A stretch of DNA of 64,000 nucleotides from Algoriphagus sp. CAU 1675 (GCF_029222925.1 NZ_JARHUI010000003.1:355721-419720), one strand, 5' to 3'; counted from the stretch's first letter, positions 25,223 through 35,198 are shown. Notes: generated by a model not told the origin, from the sequence alone. Made by a program: numbers and translations.

Positions 25223-26875
25223 TTATCGCATTTTTAAAACCGAAACATAATAATCTGGATCAACCGTTACATCAGCAGGCTTATTTACCTCCAGCGTTTT
25301 CCAAGAATTTTCGGGCATAATTCTCATCTTTTTCTCCCCGATTTCAATGTCAACGGGAATATCAAAAGACTCTAAACAATTGTTCCATCTATAGTTTAAA
25401 GTTTTCTCATCAGAATAGTAATATTCCAAAACGGGTATCCGAATATCCCGAAGGTATTGGTCAAAAAATGGTTGAAGGTCCATTCCCATTTCCATAGAAA
25501 TATATTCCTCAACCTGTTCGGTAGTAACTGTTTGATGGTAAAACTCCTGATTTAAACCCCGAAGAATGCTTCTCCATTTTCCATCATCCTGGAGGATTTC
25601 CCGGAGCATATTAAGCATGTTACCACCTTTGTAATACATATCTCCGGAACCGCGCTTGTTTAATCCGTACTTTCCGATGATCGGGATATCATTGGAAATA
25701 TTCATTCTGGTTCCCCTTACATATTCCTGACCGGCTTCTTTTCCGTAATGATATTCCAAAAAGAGACTTTCGGAATAATTGGTGAAGCTTTCGTGGATCC
25801 ACATATCGGCCACATCCTTGTAAGTGATGTTGTTGGCAAACCATTCATGACCTGCCTCGTGGATAATGATAAAATCGAATTTCAAGCCCCAACCGGTTCC
25901 ACTCAAATCACGGCCCCGATAACCATTTTGGTAACCATTTCCATATGTGACCGAGCTCTGGTGTTCCATACCCAAATAAGGGGCATCAACTAATTTAAAG
26001 CCATCTTCATAGAATGGATATGGCCCAAACCAATGCTCGAAAGCCTCCATCATTCTTCTGGCATCTTGAAAATGAGCCTTGGCCTTCTCAAGATTTTCTC
26101 TGAGGACATAGTAATCCATATCCAAAAAGCCCTTCTCCCCTTCAAATTTTTCACCAAAATGAACATAATCCCCAATGTTGATATTGACTCCGTAGTCGTT
26201 GATGGGATTGACAACAGACCAGTGGAAAGTGTCTGAATTTGGTCCCATATCCACTTTTAACAAGCGACCATTTGAGATGTCTTTCAGCCCTTTTGGCACC
26301 GTCACGCTAATGTTCAGACTATCCACCTCATCGGCAGGATGATCTTTGAGGGGCCACCAGATACTGGAACCAATACCCTGATTTGAAGAAGCGATAAATG
26401 GTTTTCCATTGGAGTCCTTCGTCCAGGTAATTCCACCATCCCATGGCGGTCGAATTGCTTCTTTGGGTTTGCCTTCATAGAAAATTTGGACTTCCTCAAT
26501 TTGACCCGGTATTTGCTTTTTCTTCAGAGAAATAAAATGAGCAGCTCCTTCCCTTTTGAACTCGAGCCTTTCCCCATCCTGCAAAACTGACGTTATTTGA
26601 AGGGGTTCCTGGAGATCAATTTGAAGGACTTGATGCTCTTTATCAACACGATATCGAACCAGATTACTGCCCTTGATCGATTTGGTTTCCGGAAAAACTT
26701 CCACCTTCAAATGGTAAAAACCCAAGTCCCACCAAGCTCTTTCAGGAGTAATACTTCCCCGAAGTGTATCAGCACGGGTGAATTCCTGTTGGCCATAGGC
26801 ATCCAATCCAAATAGAGTTGATAGACACAATCCTAGAAGAATAGATTTGAGTTTACTAGCTGCTTTATAATTCAT
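25223..26875 (-). CDS. secreted M1 family zinc aminopeptidase
   Basis: This 550-residue protein has a Sec signal peptide (residues 1-28, ending AYGQ). Zinc motif HEAGH is at 339-343 with the third ligand Glu362, exactly the HExxH-x18-E spacing of M1. The substrate-binding motif appears as LGMEHQ (about 303-308), in place of the usual GAMEN. The M1 N-terminal domain is present but there is no ERAP-like C-terminal domain. It cleaves N-terminal residues from peptides in the periplasm or outside the cell. It starts just 10 bases after an AATTCTC tandem repeat and follows an S9B peptidase gene, so the two likely form a peptide-degrading unit. Confidence 0.92.
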   Translation of the reverse strand: MNYKAASKLKSILLGLCLSTLFGLDAYGQQEFTRADTLRGSITPERAWWDLGFYHLKVEVFPETKSIKGSNLVRYRVDKEHQVLQIDLQEPLQITSVLQDGERLEFKREGAAHFISLKKKQIPGQIEEVQIFYEGKPKEAIRPPWDGGITWTKDSNGKPFIASSNQGIGSSIWWPLKDHPADEVDSLNISVTVPKGLKDISNGRLLKVDMGPNSDTFHWSVVNPINDYGVNINIGDYVHFGEKFEGEKGFLDMDYYVLRENLEKAKAHFQDARRMMEAFEHWFGPYPFYEDGFKLVDAPYLGMEHQSSVTYGNGYQNGYRGRDLSGTGWGLKFDFIIIHEAGHEWFANNITYKDVADMWIHESFTNYSESLFLEYHYGKEAGQEYVRGTRMNISNDIPIIGKYGLNKRGSGDMYYKGGNMLNMLREILQDDGKWRSILRGLNQEFYHQTVTTEQVEEYISMEMGMDLQPFFDQYLRDIRIPVLEYYYSDEKTLNYRWNNCLESFDIPVDIEIGEKKMRIMPENSWKTLEVNKPADVTVDPDYYVSVLKMR

Positions 26876-26885
26876 TAATTTTTTT

Positions 26886-26924
26886 AATTCTCAATTCTCA
26901 ATTCTCAATTCTCAATTCTCAATT
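26886..26924 (-). repeat. tandem heptamer repeat between peptidase genes
   Basis: Five full copies of AATTCTC (26886-26920) plus AATT, read GAGAATT on the minus strand. The array fills almost the whole 47-base gap between the S9B stop and the M1 start and provides the M1 upstream region (10 bases before ATG). The copies are identical in sequence. Confidence 0.9.
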
Positions 26925-29115
26925 ATTTACCCCCTGGAGGACAATACCTTTTCAAATAATCTGTGTACAGTTTTCTCAAGTGGGCAGTAGTGCCCTCTCC
27001 CTCAGTAATTCCATGGGAACGGTTGGGATAAGGCATAAACTGAAACAGTTTTCCGTGTTTGATCAATTCATTGATCAGCATTTCGGCATTGTCGTAATGG
27101 ACATTATCATCGCCGGTTCCATGGATGTAAAGTAAGTTCCCCTGAAGATTTTTTGCATGGGTAATCGGTGAACCCGCCACAAAATCTTCCAAATTTTCCT
27201 GGGGTAGCCCCATATACCTCTCCTGATAAATATTATCATAGGTCAACTGGTTCCCGACCGCAGCCAAGGAGATTCCTGTTTTGTAAATCTCAGGATATTG
27301 GAACATCAGGTTAAGGGTTGCGGAGCCTCCCCCACTGTGTCCCCATACAGCCACTCTTTCTGGGTCTACAAAATCCCATTTTACAATTTGTTTGGCAGCT
27401 TCTGCCTGATCTGAAATATTCAACTGACCAATTTTTCTATAGATGCTTTTTCTCCAAGCTCTACCCTTTGGTGCTGGGGTGCCCCGATTATCGATGGAGA
27501 TGTAGATGTATCCATCAGCAGCCATATCACCCTCGTAATTCCTGTTTTTGCCTGTTCCATAGGTATCTTTCACGTTGGCACCCCAAGGTTCGGTGTAAAC
27601 AAAAAATACAACCGGGTACTTTTTGGCAGGGTCGAAATTGTGCGGTTTGATCATCCAACCGTCCATTTCGGTTCCATCGGCTGTATTAATTTTGAAAAAC
27701 TCAACAGTCTTTGGCCCTTGGTTTTTAGCTAAATTGCTTTCAATGCTATTTTCCTGGTCCAAAGGTTTATGCTTGGCAAGTTCAATCCATTCGGTAGCTG
27801 GTCGAGTATAGGTATTATTAAACTGATGCAGGGCAAATTGGCCTGAAGGAGAAATAGAATAGGTATTCGTTCCCTCAAAAAGGGCCGGTGTTAAACGCTC
27901 TGCCTTACTCTTTCCATCCAATTTGATCTTATACAAATACTTCTGGGTTGCATTTTCCGGAGAGGCATGAAAATACGCGATGTTGTTTTTCTCATCCAGA
28001 TGAAGAAGGTTGATCACATCGTAATTTCCCGGTGTCAATAGGGTTTCTTTTCCATCCAGACCGATTTTATAGACATGTCTCCAACCGTCTTTTTCACTAA
28101 ACCAAAGAAATTCCTTCTTGGAAGAAAGCCATTTGAATTCGTGACGATAGGTTAAGCCATAGACATTTTCCCAGTTGGAAAGTACATCGATCCAGGTTTC
28201 TTCAATTTCTTCGGAAATTACTTTTGCATCATTTTGAGGGACATTGACAGCATAGATTTTACTGTGATTCTGCTTTCGGTTGAGTTGCTGAACCAAAAGC
28301 AAATCAGGGTTATTCCATTCCATTCTTGGCAGATAATGCTGCTGAGGATCACCCGGAATATTGAGCCAAGTGGTCTTTTGACTCATCAAATCAATAACTC
28401 CAATTTTAGCTGGGGAAGGTGACTCACCCACTTTGGGATACTCAACCGGAATAATCTGGGAGTACACTGAATCCGTAAAATTGACCATGTAATAATCACG
28501 GATTTGGTTGGCGTCTATCTGCCAAAATGAAATCTTGTTTCCATCCGGACTCCACTGAAAACCATCCCGACAGGCAAATTCTTCCTCATAGGCCCAGTCA
28601 AAAGTTCCGTTAATCAATTTCCGATTTCCGTCAGAGGTCAACTTTTTGATTTCTCCACTTTTCAAATCTTCAATATACAAGTTAAACTCACTGACATAAG
28701 CAATTTTTGCTCCATCCGGTGAGAATTTGGCAAATCGTAAGCTTGACTCTGGAAGCCCCTTTCCTGCTTGGTATAGATTTTTTGTTTCCAAATCTAAAAC
28801 CCAGTAATCCCCTTGGGTATCCAGTCTCCAAACCCGCTTGGTATTGGTGTAGATTAAGGCCTTTTTTCCGTCAGGGGAAAATGAAAAATCCCGAATTCGA
28901 AGAGCCTTCTGCCCATCAGGACTGAGGTCTTTATCAGATATGACTACTTCCCCTTGGTTCTTTGGCAAAGTGTACCGGAAAATCTGATTCTGCTCGATTT
29001 GAAAATAAGAATTACCATCCTTATCCCATTTCAAGTTTTGGGCCTTTGCTACCCAAGCAAACAAAATCAAGACAATAAAAAAGAAGCGTTGAAGGGTTTT
29101 ATAAAGTTGATTCAT
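26923..29115 (-). CDS. secreted S9B dipeptidyl peptidase IV family protease
   Basis: This 730-residue protein has a signal peptide (residues 1-24). The N-terminal DPP IV beta-propeller covers about 40-470. The prolyl oligopeptidase catalytic domain follows, with GHSGG (Ser594), Asp669/670 in HGTGDDNVH, and His701 in NRSHG. DPP IV-type enzymes remove Xaa-Pro or similar dipeptides from peptide N-termini; with the M1 aminopeptidase it would cover exopeptidase digestion. The propeller contains the usual double-Glu region near DWAYEEEF (about 205), which sets dipeptidyl specificity. All catalytic residues are present. Confidence 0.94.
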   Translation of the reverse strand: MNQLYKTLQRFFFIVLILFAWVAKAQNLKWDKDGNSYFQIEQNQIFRYTLPKNQGEVVISDKDLSPDGQKALRIRDFSFSPDGKKALIYTNTKRVWRLDTQGDYWVLDLETKNLYQAGKGLPESSLRFAKFSPDGAKIAYVSEFNLYIEDLKSGEIKKLTSDGNRKLINGTFDWAYEEEFACRDGFQWSPDGNKISFWQIDANQIRDYYMVNFTDSVYSQIIPVEYPKVGESPSPAKIGVIDLMSQKTTWLNIPGDPQQHYLPRMEWNNPDLLLVQQLNRKQNHSKIYAVNVPQNDAKVISEEIEETWIDVLSNWENVYGLTYRHEFKWLSSKKEFLWFSEKDGWRHVYKIGLDGKETLLTPGNYDVINLLHLDEKNNIAYFHASPENATQKYLYKIKLDGKSKAERLTPALFEGTNTYSISPSGQFALHQFNNTYTRPATEWIELAKHKPLDQENSIESNLAKNQGPKTVEFFKINTADGTEMDGWMIKPHNFDPAKKYPVVFFVYTEPWGANVKDTYGTGKNRNYEGDMAADGYIYISIDNRGTPAPKGRAWRKSIYRKIGQLNISDQAEAAKQIVKWDFVDPERVAVWGHSGGGSATLNLMFQYPEIYKTGISLAAVGNQLTYDNIYQERYMGLPQENLEDFVAGSPITHAKNLQGNLLYIHGTGDDNVHYDNAEMLINELIKHGKLFQFMPYPNRSHGITEGEGTTAHLRKLYTDYLKRYCPPGGK

Positions 29116-29170
29116 AATTGGAAAATAATTTTAAAATCTTAAAACCTAAAAGAGTATGTCAAAAGGAAGT

Positions 29171-30178
29171 TTAACCCTTGAGGAAGTCTGAAAGTTGGAC
29201 TTGAGCTCCTCCCCTTCTTTTACTTTCATCCGCTGCCTCCATAAAGGCATAGATTTCCAGTGTTTCCTCATCGGCTACAGGTGACTTTCCGGTTTTGAAA
29301 AACTCGGCGATTTTCCCTGCCAAAGGTTCATACCCTTCATATTTCCCCAAGAAAATATTCCCATCTGATCCAAATGCTGTTCCTCCGTATTCATGCTTAC
29401 CAGCTCTCATCCCCCTGAAAGTCCCGATTCTTCCATCCTTCCAAGTACCTACCACTACTTCCTCATCTTGGGTACTAAATCGGGTCACAGACTCACAACC
29501 AGTCCCCATCACGGTGAAGAGAATTTCCACGCCATGGATTCCATACCAAAAAAGATCAGGATGACCTGGTTCCAAAGTCGCAGGGCTGAATGCATCACAA
29601 CCCAATACTTTTCCGATTTTATTATCATATCGGACAGCTTGAGCATTGCTCATGTATCTTAGGGAAGATGCGGAAAACACAGGGACATGATTCTCTTTTG
29701 CCTCTCTATATATGGTCAAAGTATCCTTAAGGCTAGCCGCTACTGGTTTGTCAATAAATACAGGTTTTTTGGCCTGTATCACCTTTCTGGCCTGTTCCAA
29801 TCTTGGTTTCCCATCATTGGTTTCCAAAAGCACTACGTCTACCTTTTCAAGGAGGCTTTCTATAGAATCTGTAATTTCCACACCCCACTCTTTCACTTGC
29901 TCTATGTAAGAAGGAATCCTGTCCGCACTTGATTTGATATCCCTACTCCCATAAGGATAAGCTGCCACAACCCGGAATCCTGACAATTCTGGAGCTGGAT
30001 TTTCTGCATTGAAGAGTTTGGTAAAAGCTGGAGAATGCGAGGTATCCAACCCGATGATTCCAATTTTAATCGGGTTTATCTTTTCCTCAGCAAACAAGGA
30101 AATGGGAAGAGTGCCCAAACCAGCAACCATACCGGTAAATGCGGATTTCTTGATAAATGACCTTCTTGAATTATTCAT
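29171..30178 (-). CDS. exported Gfo/Idh/MocA family oxidoreductase (335 aa)
   Basis: The N-terminus has a twin-arginine-type signal (NSRRSFIKKSAFTG) and hydrophobic segment to residue 30, so it is predicted to be periplasmic. A Rossmann-like core follows (IKIGIIGLDTSHSPAF, about 37-52); the motif carrying catalytic lysine reads FIDKPVAA (about 139-146), so the lysine is kept. This family uses NAD(P) or other bound nucleotides on sugar derivatives. It closes a long minus-strand run that starts at 39188, 37 bases after the acyltransferase gene. The substrate is unknown, and its location with amino-sugar genes suggests an amino-sugar or glycoside. Confidence 0.87.
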   Translation of the reverse strand: MNNSRRSFIKKSAFTGMVAGLGTLPISLFAEEKINPIKIGIIGLDTSHSPAFTKLFNAENPAPELSGFRVVAAYPYGSRDIKSSADRIPSYIEQVKEWGVEITDSIESLLEKVDVVLLETNDGKPRLEQARKVIQAKKPVFIDKPVAASLKDTLTIYREAKENHVPVFSASSLRYMSNAQAVRYDNKIGKVLGCDAFSPATLEPGHPDLFWYGIHGVEILFTVMGTGCESVTRFSTQDEEVVVGTWKDGRIGTFRGMRAGKHEYGGTAFGSDGNIFLGKYEGYEPLAGKIAEFFKTGKSPVADEETLEIYAFMEAADESKRRGGAQVQLSDFLKG

Positions 30179-30215
30179 GATATTGGGATTTCAGATGATT
30201 TATTAGAATTGGAAC

Positions 30216-31334
30216 TTATACTTTAAAGAAGATTTTTTTACGATAAAGGAAATGGAGGAAAAGCCAAACCAAAAGGATAGCTCCCAAACTTTCGAAAACT
30301 GAAAACCATTCCTCACCAAAGGGCCTGTATAGTCCTTCAAAAAGGAGTCTTGCAGTATATCTGAAATTGACAAAACGGTAAATCAAATAAATGGTCAAAC
30401 TATTCATCCCGATGACCACAAAGAAAAAAGTCCATTTCTTGAACTTCAGAATGTCAATGATCCAATAGAATATTCCCAAAGTCAAAAAGGCCATACCTCC
30501 GGTCAAAAGGATAAAGGAGCTGGTCCACATTCTTTTGAAAATTGGAAAATGCTGGTTCCAGATCAAGGCCAGTACAAAACATGCCGCTCCAAAAACAAGT
30601 AATTGACCAAGTTTTTGATTTTCTCCCTTCCCCTGATTTCGGAGAATTTCTCCGGCATGAGCACCAAAAATGGTCAGACAAATTGCCGGAAAAGTGGTCA
30701 AAATCCCCAGTTCATCAAAGGTTCCCTGTAGTAATCTTCCCGGTAGAAAAGTCCGATCAAACCACCCCACCAAATTTCCTTCAAAACTCAGATCTCCTGC
30801 TCCAAATCCCGGAACGGGAATTAAAAATACTGCTGCATAATACAGCAAAAGAATCCCCGCAGCTACCATCAGGCGTTTTAAAGAGTCCAGGTTCAAATAA
30901 AGAAAAACCGTCACAAAACCTGCGATACCAATCCTTCCCAGCACACTTCCCAATCTTATCTTTTCCCACTCAAAAAACGGAAATGGAGCGTTTTTATATA
31001 GCAAACCCAAACCGATCAAAATGAACATACGAACCATTGCCTTTCGGTATATGTCCCTATTGGGTAGTTTTTGAGCTTTTGCTTTTCCAAGGGAAAAAGG
31101 AATGGAAACACCCGCCAAAAAGAGAAAAAGCGGGAAAATAAAATCATAAAAAGCAAAACCGATCCACTCGGGATGTTCAAATTGTTCCGCCAATGCATTA
31201 AGCCAAGGCCAATCCGTTTTTCCGTGAAAACTTGAAAAGAAGACATCAGCCCCACAGATCATCAGCATGTCAAATCCTCGCAGAGCATCTATCGAAACCA
31301 AGCGATTGGAAGGTTGTTGCAGCTGGATATCCAT
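30216..31334 (-). CDS. HGSNAT/DUF5009-like membrane acyltransferase
   Basis: The ATG at 31334 is chosen because it lies 4 bases after the previous gene's stop; an ATG at 31367 would add 11 residues and overlap that gene. About 372 residues in 10-11 TM helices, with the family start LVSIDALRGFDMLMI and the acidic/aromatic motif GFAFYDFIFPLFLFLAG (about 55-71). Human HGSNAT relatives acetylate terminal glucosamine using cytosolic acetyl-CoA; bacterial relatives are little studied. Its placement behind nagA and with secreted oxidoreductases suggests modification of an extracytoplasmic amino sugar. The specific activity is inference. Confidence 0.8.
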   Translation of the reverse strand: MDIQLQQPSNRLVSIDALRGFDMLMICGADVFFSSFHGKTDWPWLNALAEQFEHPEWIGFAFYDFIFPLFLFLAGVSIPFSLGKAKAQKLPNRDIYRKAMVRMFILIGLGLLYKNAPFPFFEWEKIRLGSVLGRIGIAGFVTVFLYLNLDSLKRLMVAAGILLLYYAAVFLIPVPGFGAGDLSFEGNLVGWFDRTFLPGRLLQGTFDELGILTTFPAICLTIFGAHAGEILRNQGKGENQKLGQLLVFGAACFVLALIWNQHFPIFKRMWTSSFILLTGGMAFLTLGIFYWIIDILKFKKWTFFFVVIGMNSLTIYLIYRFVNFRYTARLLFEGLYRPFGEEWFSVFESLGAILLVWLFLHFLYRKKIFFKV

Positions 31335-31338
31335 AAAG

Positions 31339-32679
31339 TTATAACTTAGGTTCCCAGCCTTTTTCATAATCCCTTCCCCACAGTTTCATCGCCTCCTGAT
31401 CATGAAGAATTTTACCAGAACTGGAATCTATATTCAAGGATCTACCTGTGCGGTAGGAAATATTTCCCAAATGGCACAAAAGCACACTTTTCCGGATTTC
31501 GGGATATGGGGAAATTAAGCTTTCACCACTATCTATGGCATTAATGAAATTGGTAAAATGAGCAATATCCATATCAAATCCTGCTCCCCTTTGGTCTACC
31601 ACCGTATTGGTAGTAGGCTCTGCGGATTTGATCAGATTATTTGAATTATCGAAAATTTTGTAGGAGTTATCCTTCAATTCCAAGGTGCCATTTTCCCCAT
31701 GAAATGAGACTCCAGATCCCATGTCATTGATGCCTCTTCTGTTGCAGCTGCGGCCTTCCCAGAGTATGCTTTTTCCACTTTCAAAGTCAAAACTGGCTGT
31801 TTGAGTATCCGGAGTTTCCCAATCGTCCTTGTATTGATATCGTCCTCCGGAAGAGTAGGCTTTGATCGGATAATCTTCCTGCAGGCCCCATCTGGCCAAA
31901 TCCAAAAAGTGCACCCCATTATTGACAATCTCCCCTGTGCCCCATTTCCAGAACCAATGCCAGTTGTAATGAAGCAAGTTATCCTTGTATTCACTTCGGG
32001 GAGCAGGTCCCTGCCATAATTCGAAATCCAGCCAATCCGGAACAGCAACAGTCTTACCATATCCAATACTAGGTCTGTTATTGGTATACCAGGTTCTGGC
32101 GTAATATACCCTGCCAATCACTCCCCCATGCAGCTCTTTCATTGCCTCTTGCACCCTTGGCCAACTCCTTCTCTGGTTTCCCATTTGAACGACCTTGCCG
32201 TATTTCTTGGTAGCCTCTGTCAAGAGCACTGCTTCCGCAGGGTTGTGGGAACCTGGTTTTTCCACGTAAACATGCTTACCAGCCTGTAAAGCCAATAAGG
32301 CTGCAGGGGTATGCCAATGGTCTGGTGCAGCAATGGTTATGGCATCCAAGCTTTTGTCCTCCAAGGCCTTCCTAAAATCTGTTACGCCCTGAGGCTTAGT
32401 TTTTGAACCGGATTTAATGGCTAATTCAATTCCATTTTCCATAGCTCTTTGATCCACATCACAGATATAGGCAATCTCTACATTTGGAATTTTCGAAAGA
32501 GCCTGGATATGTTGAGTTCCTCTACCATTCACTCCCATTATAGCAACTCGATATTTATCCTTCATAGGATATTCAGAAAGGATATTGAAGGAATAAGCAG
32601 CGGCGGGAAGAGCAGCCAAGCCCAAAGTTCCTGTAGCGGCTGTCTTTAGGAAATTCCTGCGGTTCAATTCATTTTTCAT
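31339..32679 (-). CDS. exported Gfo/Idh/MocA family oxidoreductase (446 aa)
   Basis: The start ATG at 32679 is preferred over a TTG at 32709. The N-terminus ELNRRNFLKTAATGTLGL is a twin-arginine signal, so a Tat-exported, possibly periplasmic enzyme is expected. The Rossmann motif MGVNGRGTQHI (about 48-58) is followed by HVYVEKPGSHN (about 131-141) with the catalytic lysine intact, and by WHWFWKWGTGEIVNNGVHFL (about 240-260), typical of the GFO_IDH_MocA C-terminal domain. The function is probably oxidation or glycosidase-like activity on a sugar. It lies 22 bases after nagA in the amino-sugar operon. Confidence 0.88.
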   Translation of the reverse strand: MKNELNRRNFLKTAATGTLGLAALPAAAYSFNILSEYPMKDKYRVAIMGVNGRGTQHIQALSKIPNVEIAYICDVDQRAMENGIELAIKSGSKTKPQGVTDFRKALEDKSLDAITIAAPDHWHTPAALLALQAGKHVYVEKPGSHNPAEAVLLTEATKKYGKVVQMGNQRRSWPRVQEAMKELHGGVIGRVYYARTWYTNNRPSIGYGKTVAVPDWLDFELWQGPAPRSEYKDNLLHYNWHWFWKWGTGEIVNNGVHFLDLARWGLQEDYPIKAYSSGGRYQYKDDWETPDTQTASFDFESGKSILWEGRSCNRRGINDMGSGVSFHGENGTLELKDNSYKIFDNSNNLIKSAEPTTNTVVDQRGAGFDMDIAHFTNFINAIDSGESLISPYPEIRKSVLLCHLGNISYRTGRSLNIDSSSGKILHDQEAMKLWGRDYEKGWEPKL

Positions 32680-32701
32680 AAGGCTTTTGGGTTTAAGGGT
32701 A

Positions 32702-33850
32702 TTAGTCAAGAGAATAAACCTCTTGTCCGTTTTTGATGGTTTTAATGATTTTGAGTTGATTGTCAGAAGTCAATTCCACTTGGATAAGATCAGCTTTTCC
32801 CCCTGATTCCATTATTAATTCTTGGGGATTGATAAATCGCTCGGGTCGAATGGAAGCCATTTCCCATGCTTCTGGAAGATTTGCCAACTTTTCCCTTAGC
32901 AGGAAGGAAACACCCTGTCTCAGGTTCATTGCCGAACCAGCCAGGATTTTAGGATTGGATCGTAAATGCAGTTTCCCTTCTGGGGAAAGGGTAACCTGCC
33001 CTCCTATGTGCAAATCATAATCTCCAGGAGGCATGCCTGCAAGAGAGACTGAATCACTCACCAGAAGCAAATTTTCACACTTTACTTTTTTAAATACTTT
33101 AATTACTTCCGGAGGCAAATGAAAACCATCGGCAATGATTGTTGCCGAAAGTTGGTCCATGGATAGTTGGGACCATAAGTAATTGGGGTGGCGGGGAAGA
33201 ATGGGGTGCATCCCGTTTCCCAAATGAGTGGAAAGCCTAGCCCCTGCTTTTACCGCATCTTCGATTTGTTGATGTTTTGCATTGGTATGTCCTATTGCTA
33301 CAGCTATTCCATTTTCAACACACTTTTCTATCACGGTATTGGATTCAGGCCATTCCGGTGAAAGGGTAATCAACTTGACTAAGCCCTCCGCTTCATCCTG
33401 CCATTTTTGAATCAAATCCCAGTTAGGAGCTCGAACATGCTCTTTGGGATGCGCTCCTCTTGGACCGTCTTCTTGAGATATAAAAGGGCCTTCCACATGG
33501 ATTCCTTCAATACTTAATGAAGCTAAAGGATCTTCATTTCTCAAGAAAATGACTTGCCGAATCAGCTTTGAAATTTGCTCCGGGCTATTGGTAATAACAG
33601 TTGGAAAATGGCTTGTAACCCCCTCTTTGAAAAGAGATCGTGAAATTTGACCTAAATTCATAAAATCATTTTCCAAGGAGTTATAATCGTATCTGGCATA
33701 TCCATTAACCTGGATATCGGTAAAACCGGGGCCTATTAATCGGGTATCGGGTAGTGCCCGATCTGATTTGGATAAGGATTTGATTATCCCATCCTCAATC
33801 TGAATGGCAATTGGAGCTCGATCTTTATAGGATAGCCCTTCTAATTTCAT
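32702..33850 (-). CDS. nagA: N-acetylglucosamine-6-phosphate deacetylase
   Basis: This cytoplasmic amidohydrolase-superfamily enzyme removes the acetyl group from GlcNAc-6-P, giving GlcN-6-P. The ATG at 33850 lies 2 bases after the transporter stop; a GTG at 33865 would overlap it. With ATG 33850 the protein has 382 residues. The metal motif HVEGPFIS lies near residue 118, followed by AIGHTNAKHQQ, STHLGNGMHPI (about 208-218) and LVSDSVSLAGMP (about 264-275) with the catalytic Asp. It follows the sugar MFS gene and precedes a Gfo/Idh gene, and nagB is nearby, giving GlcNAc-6-P to fructose-6-P conversion. Length and motifs are normal. Confidence 0.95.
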   Translation of the reverse strand: MKLEGLSYKDRAPIAIQIEDGIIKSLSKSDRALPDTRLIGPGFTDIQVNGYARYDYNSLENDFMNLGQISRSLFKEGVTSHFPTVITNSPEQISKLIRQVIFLRNEDPLASLSIEGIHVEGPFISQEDGPRGAHPKEHVRAPNWDLIQKWQDEAEGLVKLITLSPEWPESNTVIEKCVENGIAVAIGHTNAKHQQIEDAVKAGARLSTHLGNGMHPILPRHPNYLWSQLSMDQLSATIIADGFHLPPEVIKVFKKVKCENLLLVSDSVSLAGMPPGDYDLHIGGQVTLSPEGKLHLRSNPKILAGSAMNLRQGVSFLLREKLANLPEAWEMASIRPERFINPQELIMESGGKADLIQVELTSDNQLKIIKTIKNGQEVYSLD

Positions 33851-33852
33851 AC

Positions 33853-35175
33853 TCACAGTTTCCACCTTCTGATTTTAAACCCATGAATCGCATAAAACAC
33901 CAGATATAGGTAACAAGGAAATAATACCCAATAAGCAAAGCGTACATTCAAAATATCGGCTACATATCCATAGGCCAATGGCATGATTGCATTGCCACAC
34001 AATCCCATAATCATGATGGATGCTCCCAACTTGGTAAATCTTCCAAGCCCATCCAAAGCCAAAGGCCAGATACCGGCCCAAACCAGGGAATTAGCAAGCC
34101 CCAAAAGAACCACAAACCAAATTGAGGCATCAGAAGTAATTCCAAATAGAGTTACTTCTCCAGAAACGAAAATGATCAACAGGGTGAATACAGTACCTAG
34201 GATTGTACAAATCCTCAAAATATTGACTTGGGAAATAAATTTTGGAATCAGGGATATCCCTACCAAGTAGCCCAAAATAGTGAAAGCCAAAGTAAATGAA
34301 GGGAAGATTTTGGCCTCCATTAATCCAATCCCAAATGAATTGGCATATCCGATTACCGTATCAATGGCAATGACTTGAGTACCTACATGAAGGAAAATCG
34401 CCAATGCACCCAGGATCAAATGGGGAAACTGAAAAATGCTGTTTTTACCGGAGTTGGCCTCGGCAAGTTCAGCACTTTCATGGTCCGTATCGATTTCAGG
34501 TAATGGAGAAAATCGAACAAATATTCCAAGCATTAGCAAAACTGCTCCCACTACGCTATATGGAACTATTACCCGTTGGATCAATTCAGTCAATGCTTCA
34601 TTTTTAGCTGCTTCAGACATGGTTGCCAATTCATTGAACAATTCCGTATCCCCTACTCTTAAGACAACAGCGGCAAAAATGATAGGTGCCAAAATCCCTG
34701 CGCCTTTGTTGAAGATCCCCATGATGCTGATCCGTTGAGCAGCTCGTTCCTTGGGTCCCAAAACAGTCACATAGGGATTTGCAGCAGTTTGTAGAATAGC
34801 GAGACCTGTACCAAGAGTAAACAAACCAATTAAGAATACCTCATAGGTTTTCCCCATGGCAGCCGGGACAAAAATGAAAGCACCCAAGGACATGGCAAAG
34901 AAACCTACCATCATCCCTTTTTTAAAGCCGACCGATTTCAATAAATAGGAAGAAGGTACTGACATTACCAAATAGGAAATGTAAAAAGCAAAGGCAACCA
35001 GATATGAATCGAAATTGCTTAACTCAAAGGCGATTTTGAAGTAAGGAATCAAAATCGCATTGACCCAGGATACAAATCCAAAGATGAAAAATAAGGTGCC
35101 AATAATTCCAATGGAAATCCATGTATCCCTTTGGCTTAGAGATTCCACTTTAACTGAAGAGCTTTGGTTTGACAT
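33853..35175 (-). CDS. sugar MFS transporter (NagP/FucP/GluP type)
   Basis: This 440-residue protein has about 12 TM helices and matches the FucP/NagP subfamily: SWVNAILIPYFKIAFELSNFD (two parts, about 37-57), GFKKGMMVGFFAMSLGAF, and QTAANPYVTVLGP (about 130-142). It would import a sugar with protons. Next to nagA and nagB the probable substrate is N-acetylglucosamine. No kinase gene (NagK) is visible in the window, so phosphorylation must occur elsewhere. The gene follows nagB by 116 bases with nested inverted repeats in between. Confidence 0.91.
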   Translation of the reverse strand: MSNQSSSVKVESLSQRDTWISIGIIGTLFFIFGFVSWVNAILIPYFKIAFELSNFDSYLVAFAFYISYLVMSVPSSYLLKSVGFKKGMMVGFFAMSLGAFIFVPAAMGKTYEVFLIGLFTLGTGLAILQTAANPYVTVLGPKERAAQRISIMGIFNKGAGILAPIIFAAVVLRVGDTELFNELATMSEAAKNEALTELIQRVIVPYSVVGAVLLMLGIFVRFSPLPEIDTDHESAELAEANSGKNSIFQFPHLILGALAIFLHVGTQVIAIDTVIGYANSFGIGLMEAKIFPSFTLAFTILGYLVGISLIPKFISQVNILRICTILGTVFTLLIIFVSGEVTLFGITSDASIWFVVLLGLANSLVWAGIWPLALDGLGRFTKLGASIMIMGLCGNAIMPLAYGYVADILNVRFAYWVLFPCYLYLVFYAIHGFKIRRWKL

Positions 35176-35198
35176 AGGTATTTTGGGTGATGATTAAA

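Noticed and set aside
25010..25237. 75-codon GTG-start frame in the gap before the M1 peptidase gene
   Set aside because: Lys/Ser-rich translation without family character; ends inside the opposite gene; no promoter.
30542..31024. 160-codon plus-strand frame in the acyltransferase gene
   Set aside because: Antisense to conserved TM helices; low-complexity Ser/Pro/Lys composition.
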